From positions 1-44,069 of the forward strand of contig JAFIGI010000038.1 of the NCBI GenBank assembly GCA_020831465.1: a DNA stretch of 44,069 nt, written 5' to 3'. This DNA comes from Chlamydiales bacterium. GTDB taxonomy: Bacteria > Chlamydiota > Chlamydiia > Chlamydiales > JAAKFR01. A program made the translations under genes and the position numbers. Of this stretch, positions 14,484-21,345 are shown in pieces; position 1 is the stretch's first letter; each line of letters starts with the position of its first letter. The notes beneath the pieces are model-generated. The model did not search any database and was not told where the DNA came from. It was given only the letters and a program-made list of their open reading frames with translations.

Positions 14484-15122
14484 ATGTCAAATATAACAAA
14501 AATTAAATACTTATGTTCCACAAGCTTAGCCTTTTTTTGTCTAACTTGCACAGCCTTTGCCGTATCACCTAACATTGGAAACGGAAATGGAAATGGAAAT
14601 GGAAACAATAATTCCCAGATTCCGACCCATCAGATTACCATCTTCGAGCAAGAGGATGAAGAGAGAATTTACGACAACCACGGTTTTACCCGAGGAGATA
14701 TGACCTATCTCTATAAAGGTGATTTCGATGCGAAAAACATTGAGAGCGTCAACGGAGAGGTTGAAGATGTGGTCAGAGTTCAGTTCCCTGATAAAGACAC
14801 GTATTTAATCGCCATCATTTCGTCTACAGGCAACGGGGGAAGAATGGCTCTCAATCTAGGCCCGGCCTGGTTTTTGGAAGAGAAGGGATTCTCCGTAAAT
14901 GAGGGTGATGAAATTCAGGTAAAAGGATCAAAAGTGCGGGTAAACGGCCGTAATTTGCTATTAGTCACGGAATTAACGATGGACGGACGTTCATTGAATA
15001 TCCGCGATAAGGAAGGCTCTCCGCTCTGGGGTACTCCTAAGGCTCAAAAAGGGAATGGGGATTCCATGAGGAACGGAAAAAAAAACAATAAAACTCCTAA
15101 CAACATGGGTTGGAGTAAATAA
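14484..15122 (+). CDS. secreted OB-fold-like protein with Gly-Asn repeat
   Basis: I chose the start at 14484 because it gives a signal peptide (MSNITKIKYLCSTSLAFFCL...TAFA) and follows TTGGAG; an upstream in-frame start at 14334 would add 50 residues without one. The mature 212-codon product begins with NIGNGNGNGNGNNN, encoded by a GGAAAT-type microsatellite. A charged region follows, then a globular part: EVEDVVRVQFPDKDTYLIAI, NLGPAWFLEEKGFSVNEGDE, IQVKGSKVRVNGRNLLLVTE and LNIRDKEGSPLWGT. That part resembles small periplasmic OB-fold-like proteins of other bacteria that end in 'LR...G.PLW'. The tail is basic and rich in Asn. Function unknown. Confidence 0.8.
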   Translation: MSNITKIKYLCSTSLAFFCLTCTAFAVSPNIGNGNGNGNGNNNSQIPTHQITIFEQEDEERIYDNHGFTRGDMTYLYKGDFDAKNIESVNGEVEDVVRVQFPDKDTYLIAIISSTGNGGRMALNLGPAWFLEEKGFSVNEGDEIQVKGSKVRVNGRNLLLVTELTMDGRSLNIRDKEGSPLWGTPKAQKGNGDSMRNGKKNNKTPNNMGWSK

Positions 15123-15145
15123 TAAATCCCCTCAACCCGACTTTC

Positions 15146-15185
15146 AAAGCGTCCCATCGTAAAAGCGATGTGGATGCTTTTTTTT
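15146..15185 (+). terminator. Rho-independent terminator
   Basis: AAAGCGTCCCATCG and CGATGTGGATGCTTT form a near-perfect stem with a short loop, followed by a run of eight T. It lies 24 bases past the stop of the gene at 14484-15122. Confidence 0.88.
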
Positions 15186-15213
15186 GGAGAGGGGGAAATA
15201 TCTCCTTAATCGA

Positions 15214-15233
15214 AATACTACGTACGTAGTATT
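15214..15233 (+). promoter_or_regulatory. perfect 20-bp palindrome, predicted BlaI-type operator
   Basis: AATACTACGTACGTAGTATT is a perfect palindrome 28 bases before the BlaI-like start codon. BlaI/MecI/CopY regulators bind dyads built on TACTAC/GTAGTA or TACA/TGTA. A second copy of the same dyad with the same left flank (ATCGAAA) lies at 16689. Confidence 0.75.
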
Positions 15234-15260
15234 CTCTAAGTCTTACAGCAAGGAGAACAT

Positions 15261-15641
15261 ATGAAAAAAAGAGGGTTTGGAGATCTCGAACACTCAATTC
15301 TCAACACCTTACGTTCTAAGGGAAAACGGATGAGTGTGCGCGAGATGCAGCAAGCTCTGGGAGATAAGGATAAATATACAACCGTGATGACTGTGATGGG
15401 GCGCCTTGTGAAAAAAAAACTACTAACTCGTGACCGTGTAGGCAACCGGTACGAGTATTGGTTGGTAAAAAGCGACGAAAACTCGCTTTTCGAGCGCTTC
15501 AAATCGCGTCTCTTCGGGTTAAAAACAGTCGACATGGTCTCCTACCTGATCGACGAAGCAGAAGATCTTTCTTCCGAGGATCTCGAAAAAGTCGAGAAGA
15601 TGATCCAAAACGCCAAAAAAAGAGCAGCGAAAGATGAATAG
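15261..15641 (+). CDS. BlaI/MecI-family transcriptional repressor
   Basis: The 126-residue protein has the winged-helix of the penicillinase repressor family: LEHSILNTLRSKGKRMSVRE, MQQALGDKDKYTTVMTVMGR and LVKKKLLTRDRVGNRYEYWL. The last 50 residues form the dimerisation helix (LSSEDLEKVEKMIQNAKK). In the classical system the dimer binds operator dyads and is cut or released when the BlaR1/MecR1 partner is activated. The cut site in the turn after the wing (S/N-F) cannot be assigned here. It overlaps the M56 peptidase gene by 8 bases and is preceded by AAGGAG and a palindromic operator, so it probably represses its own operon. Confidence 0.92.
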   Translation: MKKRGFGDLEHSILNTLRSKGKRMSVREMQQALGDKDKYTTVMTVMGRLVKKKLLTRDRVGNRYEYWLVKSDENSLFERFKSRLFGLKTVDMVSYLIDEAEDLSSEDLEKVEKMIQNAKKRAAKDE

Positions 15642-16653
15642 CTACATTTTCGCCGGCCATCTGCTGCAGCGTGCTTTGAATGCGCTATTCGGATTTCTGC
15701 TATTCTCTTTGTTAACAGAAATTGTTTTGCCCCTCTTCAAAATCCGGAATGATCGATTCAAGGCATCGCTCCGGCTCATCCCCCCTCTAAGGTTGGCGCT
15801 TGAACCGCTATGGTCGATGATCCCTTCCGCCTGGTCGGTTGTGAATATCAGTATTTTCAGCTGTTCTCATCCGCTTCAATATTTTTTATTTAAACATCTT
15901 CCTACAGTTGAGCGGGACGCGATGGCTCAGTATGGACTTAAAACCCTAACAGGGAATTTATTGATGCATCTGCCTCCCTTTATGATCTACGCCGCTCTTG
16001 CAGGCATCTTGGCTCTCTCCCTCTACCGCATGGCCGGATGCATTGTGAGTTGTCTCCGATCAGCCTCCCGGATTAAACGTATACAGAGCAAAGGGAATAA
16101 AAATCGGCTTCTATTCAAGAAAATACTCTCCAGCAAGCTGGAACGTCTAGGAGTTGAAATCGTGCTGACGGAAGAAATTACGGTTCCATTCGCAGGATGG
16201 GGAAAACGGATTTTCATCCCCAAAAAGCTGGTAGAGACCTTGACTCAAAAAGAATTAGAAGCTGTTGTCGCTCATGAGCTTGAACACCTTTGCTGGAAAG
16301 ATACTCTTTTCCGGGCGATTTGCCGGAGCGCCGCTGCCCTATTCTGGTGGGTGCCCATGAAGCGCTGGCTTCAGAAACTTGAACACGAGCAAGAACTTGC
16401 ATGCGACGCTTCGGTTTATAAATATGACCTTGAGGGAATCGACTTGGCTTCTGCACTCCAAAAAACTCTCAAAGAGAAACAAAATGCTAGATATTACCCC
16501 TGCGCGGCTTTTCAACCTACAACAGGGAAGCTCCTTTTGCACCGCCTGCAAACCGTCCTTAATCCAAAGAGAAAACAAAGCAGATGGTATGCCGCCGCCG
16601 CCACTGCCTTCTTGCTGGGATTGATCCCGCTACTAGGGTTTGTGATTTGTTAA
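15634..16653 (+). CDS. BlaR1/MecR1-like M56 membrane metallopeptidase without sensor domain
   Basis: The 339-residue protein has N-terminal membrane helices (about 13-32, 55-75, 105-130) and a cytosolic M56 zinc peptidase domain with HELEH (214-218) and the third-ligand region LEHEQELACD (249-258). A last helix (AAAATAFLLGLIPLLGFVIC) ends the protein. The C-terminal extracellular penicillin-binding sensor of true BlaR1/MecR1 (about 250 more residues) is absent. It would therefore sense something other than beta-lactam directly, perhaps through its membrane part. It is expected to release the BlaI-like repressor by proteolysis. Overlap of 8 bases with that gene supports coupling. Confidence 0.9.
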   Translation: MNSYIFAGHLLQRALNALFGFLLFSLLTEIVLPLFKIRNDRFKASLRLIPPLRLALEPLWSMIPSAWSVVNISIFSCSHPLQYFLFKHLPTVERDAMAQYGLKTLTGNLLMHLPPFMIYAALAGILALSLYRMAGCIVSCLRSASRIKRIQSKGNKNRLLFKKILSSKLERLGVEIVLTEEITVPFAGWGKRIFIPKKLVETLTQKELEAVVAHELEHLCWKDTLFRAICRSAAALFWWVPMKRWLQKLEHEQELACDASVYKYDLEGIDLASALQKTLKEKQNARYYPCAAFQPTTGKLLLHRLQTVLNPKRKQSRWYAAAATAFLLGLIPLLGFVIC

Positions 16654-16688
16654 CGAGGGAGGGGGAGTTCGCTTTTTTTAAATCGAAA

Positions 16689-16704
16689 TACTACAAGTGT
16701 AGTA
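16689..16704 (+). promoter_or_regulatory. second BlaI-type operator copy
   Basis: TACTACAAGTGTAGTA keeps both TACTAC/GTAGTA half-sites of the operator at 15214 and the same left flank (ATCGAAA). It lies just before GAGG and an ATG at 16722 in front of the truncated oxygenase frame. Confidence 0.72.
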
Positions 16705-16721
16705 GAAAAACGAGGTTTTTA

Positions 16722-17195
16722 GATGAAAATACACGCAAGGGATTGCAAGTTCAACTCAAAGACAAGACATGGGTAGACGTCGTGGTTCCTAAAGACGCCC
16801 TGATCATCAACGTGGGCGATAGCCTCGAGCATCTCGCGAATGGCTTCTACCGAAGCGGGGTGCATCGAGTGGTACACAAACCGAACGCCGAACCGGAAAG
16901 GTGGTCGATTGTTTTTCATGGACATACACGCCATACTCTGGATATGAGTCCTCTGCCCTCAGCGATCGAGCTTACAGGCGGGATGCGGCGCTTCCCTAAC
17001 GCGACAGGACGGGAGCTTCTCAACGCTCAAATCGCGGCTGTGGGGCGCGCTTCCAAAGAAATGTTGAATGAACTGGCAGAAAGCAGATTGATGGAGAGGA
17101 TGATCGACTACGGAGTCGCAAGCGAAAAAGTGATGCGCATTTTAGCGGATAAAGGATTAGCTAGTCCCAAAATCTTGTCTCAACTGAAGAATTAG
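16722..17195 (+). pseudogene. truncated isopenicillin-N-synthase-like oxygenase
   Basis: The readable frame contains only the last third of a 2-oxoglutarate/Fe(II) oxygenase of the IPNS type: GLQVQLKDKTWVDVVVPKDA, LIINVGDSLEHLANGFYRSG, VHRVVHKPNAEPERWSIVFH. The distal iron His is in VHRVV and the Arg-x-Ser in ERWSIVF. A helical C-terminal tail follows (ASKEMLNELAESRLMERMID...). The HxD iron pair and the whole N-terminal half (normally about 200 residues) are missing. After the operator and GAGG, ATG 16722 opens a different frame that stops after about 17 codons. An internal deletion with frameshift that fused the original 5' end to the 3' third is the simplest reading. Confidence 0.7.
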
Positions 17196-17197
17196 AG

Positions 17198-17278
17198 ATG
17201 GGGATTCGCGCTTTTAAAATCATGATTCTGGGGGTGTTCGGGCTTCTTTTCGCTTTGATCGCAGTCAACAACATATAG
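17198..17278 (+). pseudogene. 5' stub of a membrane or secreted protein gene cut by the MITE-like element
   Basis: ATG 17198 opens a frame MGIRAFKIMILGVFGLLFAL-IAVNNI, a basic start plus hydrophobic helix as in a signal anchor. It stops at the TAG that belongs to the terminal TATAGC of the element at 17274. The natural continuation is not found on the far side of the element. Confidence 0.4.
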
Positions 17279-17438
17279 CAGAATCAGTTGAAAAATTTAC
17301 ATTTTGACCTGCGTGAAAGCCCCGTGATTGACCGATCATAAGTGAACCCATATTTCTAATATTGGTTCACTTATGATCGGTCAAGCCCGGGAGCTTTGAC
17401 GCGGTGAAAATGTAAATTTTTCAACTTATTCTGCTATA
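17274..17438. repeat. full copy of palindromic MITE-like element (165 bp)
   Basis: Both ends carry TATAGCAGAAT(C/A)AGTTGAAAAA... in inverted orientation, and the two arms pair along almost their full length with the turn near CCCATATTTCTAATATTGGT. It encodes no protein. Two half copies occur at 97-182 and 4205-4263. The outer TATA and the surrounding ...ACA/TCA do not show a clear target duplication. No matching transposase lies in the window. The rest of the 17196-17510 gap has no supported gene other than the stub at 17198. Confidence 0.88.
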
Positions 17439-17510
17439 TCATTCTGTTTCAACAGAGGAAAAGAATTCTTTTTTCAACATGTAAACCTATCTATAAGAAT
17501 TGGATCGCTT

Positions 17511-18440
17511 TTAGAGAAGAATGCGGTTACCCTGCTCGGGAAAAATGAAGTTCACCCCTAGATCATTCAACTCTGTCAGCTCTCGAGCGATAGTCTCCTT
17601 GAGGTCTTCGCCTTTTTTTATGTTCTCTTTGCGGTGGGTGACGACTACGTTCAAACCCTCCAAGGAGGTTTGAGCAAGATCGGCTAAGCGATGGAGCTCG
17701 AGCATCATCAGCTTGGTGTCTAAATGGCCGAATATGACTTGATCGGCCTCTTTGTGGGAGTAGGAGCACTCGAGAAGCATCCCTTTGAATTTACCTTCGC
17801 AAATCAGAGGAGCGATTCGCTTCCAAATTCGGGCAAGGTGCTTTTCAACTTCAAGAGAATCAGAGGAGGTATCGCCGAAGTAGAGCATGTAATCCCCCTC
17901 CGATTCGATTAAAAATGCCGTAGAGGGATAGCCTCGGGGATGGCTGAGCAAATAGGCTTCGACATGCATCGATGTATCGGGAATGGGCACCGGTTGATGA
18001 AGCGGAAGACGGACATAGTGATATTTACTTAAGATCGGCTCATGTCCTTCGTCGCCATAGTTTGGCCAAACCCGTCCATTAAAAATATGGTCGCGAAGAT
18101 TATCGATGGTGGGATCGATTCCCAATATGTATTTCGAAGTGTCGATTTGAGAATTGAGGACAAGCGCGGCAATGTGGTCGAGGTGTGTGTGCGAGATCAA
18201 ATAGGCCTTTAAATGATTACGCAGCACTTCACCCGAAGGGGTAAGTTCGGAATCAGAAAAGGGAACCGTCTCGAAACTCTTTTTTAAAACGGCTGCATCG
18301 ATTCCTGCTAAGAGAGTGCCGGCGTCAAAGGCAATCCATTGAGACTCCTTCTTTAACGAAGAGAGGAGATAGCAAGAAAGATTTCCTTCACGAGGGCCTC
18401 CTGTACATCCCAAGACAACTACTTGAAAGGCATTATCCAT
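17511..18440 (-). CDS. class II cyclic-nucleotide phosphodiesterase (metallo-beta-lactamase fold)
   Basis: The 309-residue protein is a metallo-beta-lactamase-fold hydrolase with HTHLDH (84-89). The surrounding sequence [16 protein letters not shown] fits the class II cAMP phosphodiesterase signature (yeast PDE1, Vibrio CpdP). [20 protein letters not shown] at the start, FGDTSSDS (a later metal ligand), [17 protein letters not shown] and the end [10 protein letters not shown]...[15 protein letters not shown] also match that family. It probably hydrolyses cAMP or a related cyclic nucleotide in the cytosol. Its ATG overlaps the PEPCK stop by 8 bases and follows GAGG within that gene, so it is the last gene of the helicase-mreB-pckG unit. 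Confidence 0.87.
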   Translation of the reverse strand: MDNAFQVVVLGCTGGPREGNLSCYLLSSLKKESQWIAFDAGTLLAGIDAAVLKKSFETVPFSDSELTPSGEVLRNHLKAYLISHTHLDHIAALVLNSQIDTSKYILGIDPTIDNLRDHIFNGRVWPNYGDEGHEPILSKYHYVRLPLHQPVPIPDTSMHVEAYLLSHPRGYPSTAFLIESEGDYMLYFGDTSSDSLEVEKHLARIWKRIAPLICEGKFKGMLLECSYSHKEADQVIFGHLDTKLMMLELHRLADLAQTSLEGLNVVVTHRKENIKKGEDLKETIARELTELNDLGVNFIFPEQGNRILL

Positions 18441-20232
18441 TTTTCAGCCTCTTTTCAAGCTGATCTAATTGATCAACAACACCTTGGGGAAGACGCTCCT
18501 TAAATTGGGAGAGATATTTGCGCATTCCTTCGACCTCAGTCAGCCATCCCTCCCGGTCAATGTGGAAGAGCGCCCCTTCGGTTTCTTTGGAAAGTTGAAG
18601 CCCTGAGAGATCAAGCGCGCCGGGAGCGGGCAAATAGCCGATCGGGCTTTGTTCTGCTTTTCCTTCCCCTTCTGTCCTCTCGAATATCCATTTCAATACA
18701 CGTGCGTTCTCGCCGAAACCGGGCCATAGGAATTTACCGTCGGAGGATTTCCTAAACCAGTTCGCGGAATAGATTTTGGGTAGTTTCTCGGGGGTTGTCT
18801 TTTTACCGATCGAGAGCCAGTGGCCGAAATAGTCTCCCATGTTGTAGCCGCAAAAGGGGAGCATGGCAAAGGGATCGTGTCTGAGTCTGCCGACTACGCC
18901 GGCGGCTGCGGCTGTCATTTCGGATGAGACGCTGCATCCGATATAGGTCCCGTGATTCCAATCAAATGCTTCATATACTAGGGGGACGAGAGTGCTGCGC
19001 CTCCCGCCGAAAATGAAGGCGGAAATGGGGACGCCTGCAGGATCTTCCCACGAAGGGTCCATTACAGGGCACTGTTTGGCAGGAGCTGTAAAGCGGGAAT
19101 TGGGATGGGCGGCAACGGTTTTAGTGCCGGGCGTCCATGGATTGCCCATCCAGTCAGTTAGATGAGCCGGTCGTTCTTCACTCATTCCTTCCCACCAAAC
19201 ATCCCCCTCGGGAGTAAGAGCGGCGTTTGTAAAAATCGAATTTTTGGAACAGGAGGCTAAGGCGTTTGGATTGGATTGGGATGAAGTTCCGGGGGCAACC
19301 CCAAAAAAGCCGGCTTCGGGATTAATGGCGTATAAACCACCGTCCTTGCTGAACTTCATCCAGGCGATGTCATCTCCGACGCACTCGATTTTCCACCCGG
19401 GAAGCGGCGAATTCATCATGGCAAGGTTGGTCTTCCCGCACGCGCTCGGAAAGGCGGCTGCGAAATACTTCTTCTTTCCTTCGGGATTCGTAACCCCGAC
19501 AATTAACATGTGCTCGGCCATCCATCCCTCGTCGCGGGCCATGACGGAAGCGATCCGCAGGGCAAAGCACTTTTTTCCCAAAAGCGCGTTTCCGCCATAT
19601 CCACTGCCAAACGACCAAATTCTCCTGGTCTCCGGAAAATGGACAATGTGGGTATTTTTGGGATTGCAGGGCCAGGCTGGATCTTTCTCACCCTCTTTCA
19701 AAGGAAGGCCGACGCTGTGGAGGCAGGGAATGAATTCTCCATCCTCGCCTAAAATATCGAGAACTTTCTTTCCGATGCGGGTCATGATCCGCATGTTGCA
19801 GACAACATAAGGAGAATCGGTCAACTCAACACCGATCTGGGCAATATCCGATCCCAAAGGCCCCATGCTGTAGGGAATGATATAGAGAGTCCTCCCGCGC
19901 ATCGACCCTTTGAAAAGGGCGCGCATTTCTCTCTCCATCTCGTCGGGAGCGCGCCAATTGTTTGTCGGGCCGGCGTCGATCTCATTCTCCGAACAGATAA
20001 AAGTGCACCCCTCGACACGTGCGACGTCGTCAGGGTTTGAACGGGCTAAAAAGCTATTGGGACGCTTGGTTTCGTTTAGGCGGATGAAAGTTCCGTTTTC
20101 GACCATTAAATCGCACAGGGCGCGATTCTCCTCTTCGCTTCCGTCACAGAGATGGACGCGAGCCGGCTGGGTCAATTCGATCACTTCATGGATCCACTCT
20201 TTCAATCTTTTGTGTTTTAGTGTTTCCAGCAT
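18433..20232 (-). CDS. pckG: phosphoenolpyruvate carboxykinase (GTP)
   Basis: The 599-residue enzyme converts oxaloacetate and GTP to PEP, CO2 and GDP, the first committed step of gluconeogenesis. Family marks: the P-loop [12 protein letters not shown] (261-272) with the reactive C265, GDDIAWMKF (287-294, metal and kinase-2 region), [20 protein letters not shown] (208-227) and [11 protein letters not shown] (the guanine/PEP region). Length equals that of other GTP-type enzymes. It follows mreB by 12 bases, the same neighbour order as in Chlamydia. Confidence 0.98.
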   Translation of the reverse strand: MLETLKHKRLKEWIHEVIELTQPARVHLCDGSEEENRALCDLMVENGTFIRLNETKRPNSFLARSNPDDVARVEGCTFICSENEIDAGPTNNWRAPDEMEREMRALFKGSMRGRTLYIIPYSMGPLGSDIAQIGVELTDSPYVVCNMRIMTRIGKKVLDILGEDGEFIPCLHSVGLPLKEGEKDPAWPCNPKNTHIVHFPETRRIWSFGSGYGGNALLGKKCFALRIASVMARDEGWMAEHMLIVGVTNPEGKKKYFAAAFPSACGKTNLAMMNSPLPGWKIECVGDDIAWMKFSKDGGLYAINPEAGFFGVAPGTSSQSNPNALASCSKNSIFTNAALTPEGDVWWEGMSEERPAHLTDWMGNPWTPGTKTVAAHPNSRFTAPAKQCPVMDPSWEDPAGVPISAFIFGGRRSTLVPLVYEAFDWNHGTYIGCSVSSEMTAAAAGVVGRLRHDPFAMLPFCGYNMGDYFGHWLSIGKKTTPEKLPKIYSANWFRKSSDGKFLWPGFGENARVLKWIFERTEGEGKAEQSPIGYLPAPGALDLSGLQLSKETEGALFHIDREGWLTEVEGMRKYLSQFKERLPQGVVDQLDQLEKRLKNG

Positions 20233-20244
20233 GCGAACTCTATT

Positions 20245-21336
20245 CTAAATCATAGCTTTGCGCTTTTTGAATTTATCCAAATGTTCGAGGGCTTTTCCCG
20301 TCCCCATACAAACTGCCAACAGAGGATGGGGCGCGATAATCACGGGAAGCCCGGTATCTTTCGTGAGGGCTTTATCCAGCCCCTTGATCAATGCTCCGCC
20401 GCCGGCAAGCACCATTCCTCTCTCGACCAGGTCGGCAGAGAGTTCGGGGGGGCATTTTTCTAGAGTCAAACGGACGCACTCAACGATCTGCTGTATCGGC
20501 TCGGCGAGGCACTCGCGGATTTCCACAGAGTTGATCCGTTTGGTGACCGGGAGGCCGGCAACTTGGTCACGACCGCGCACTTCCATCTCAAGTTCTTTAT
20601 CACCGAGAGGAAAGGCTGAGCCGATGGTGATTTTGATCTCCTCGGCCGTTCTGGGCCCGATCATGAGATTGTAGGTGCGGCGCATGTAGTTGATGATGCA
20701 CTCGTCGAACTCGTCTCCGGCGATGCGAAGCGAACGGGACTCAACGATTCCACCTAAGGAAATAATCGCAATTTCAGTTGTTCCGCCGCCGATGTCGATG
20801 ATCATACTTGCGGCAGGCTCGTGAACCGGTAGATCGACTCCGATAGCGGCTGCCATCGGTTCTTCGATCAAAATAACCTCTTGGGCGCCCGCATGCAGAG
20901 CGGAATCCTCAACCGCCCTCTTTTCCACTCCGGTAATCCCGGAAGGAACGGCGATCAAAATTTTAGGACGAAATAGAGAGCGTGCCGGTGTGACCCGTTT
21001 AATCAAGGCCTTCAGCATCCCTTCGGCAATTTCGAAATCGGCAATCACACCATCTTTCATCGGACGGACCGCGTGTATCTTTCTGGGTGTTTTGCCCAGC
21101 ATCGCTTTCGCTTTATGGCCGACTGCCAATACCTCATTTGTTTGAGAATCGACGGCCACAACAGAAGGCTCGCTCAATACGATCCCCTTTCCTCGCACAT
21201 AAACCAATGTGTTCGCTGTACCCAAGTCGATTCCAATGTCGCTGGAAAAGAAATTGAATACCTTATCGAATCTTTTAAATGCTTTATTGCGAACTACTTC
21301 GAGGAGAGCTTTAAATCCCGGATGGCTCCTATTCAA
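20245..21336 (-). CDS. mreB: rod-shape protein MreB
   Basis: The 363-residue actin homologue has phosphate-1 (IGIDLGTANTLVYV), phosphate-2 (IIDIGGGTTEIAII) and adenosine (MVLAGGGALIKGLD) motifs. In Chlamydiae, which lack FtsZ, MreB organises division and septal peptidoglycan synthesis. The start codon is TTG (21334-21336), not ATG: the frame is closed upstream by the helicase TAA, AAGG lies seven bases before the TTG, and no other start precedes IGIDLG. The first 32 residues (FKALLEVVRNKAFKRFDKVFNFF) are basic and amphipathic and probably bind the membrane. It is 9 bases from the helicase gene. Confidence 0.97.
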   Translation of the reverse strand: MNRSHPGFKALLEVVRNKAFKRFDKVFNFFSSDIGIDLGTANTLVYVRGKGIVLSEPSVVAVDSQTNEVLAVGHKAKAMLGKTPRKIHAVRPMKDGVIADFEIAEGMLKALIKRVTPARSLFRPKILIAVPSGITGVEKRAVEDSALHAGAQEVILIEEPMAAAIGVDLPVHEPAASMIIDIGGGTTEIAIISLGGIVESRSLRIAGDEFDECIINYMRRTYNLMIGPRTAEEIKITIGSAFPLGDKELEMEVRGRDQVAGLPVTKRINSVEIRECLAEPIQQIVECVRLTLEKCPPELSADLVERGMVLAGGGALIKGLDKALTKDTGLPVIIAPHPLLAVCMGTGKALEHLDKFKKRKAMI

Positions 21337-21345
21337 CTTTGTACC

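Noticed and set aside
19244..19810. 188-codon plus-strand frame within pckG
   Set aside because: Fully contained antisense to a gene with all PEPCK motifs; no family resemblance.
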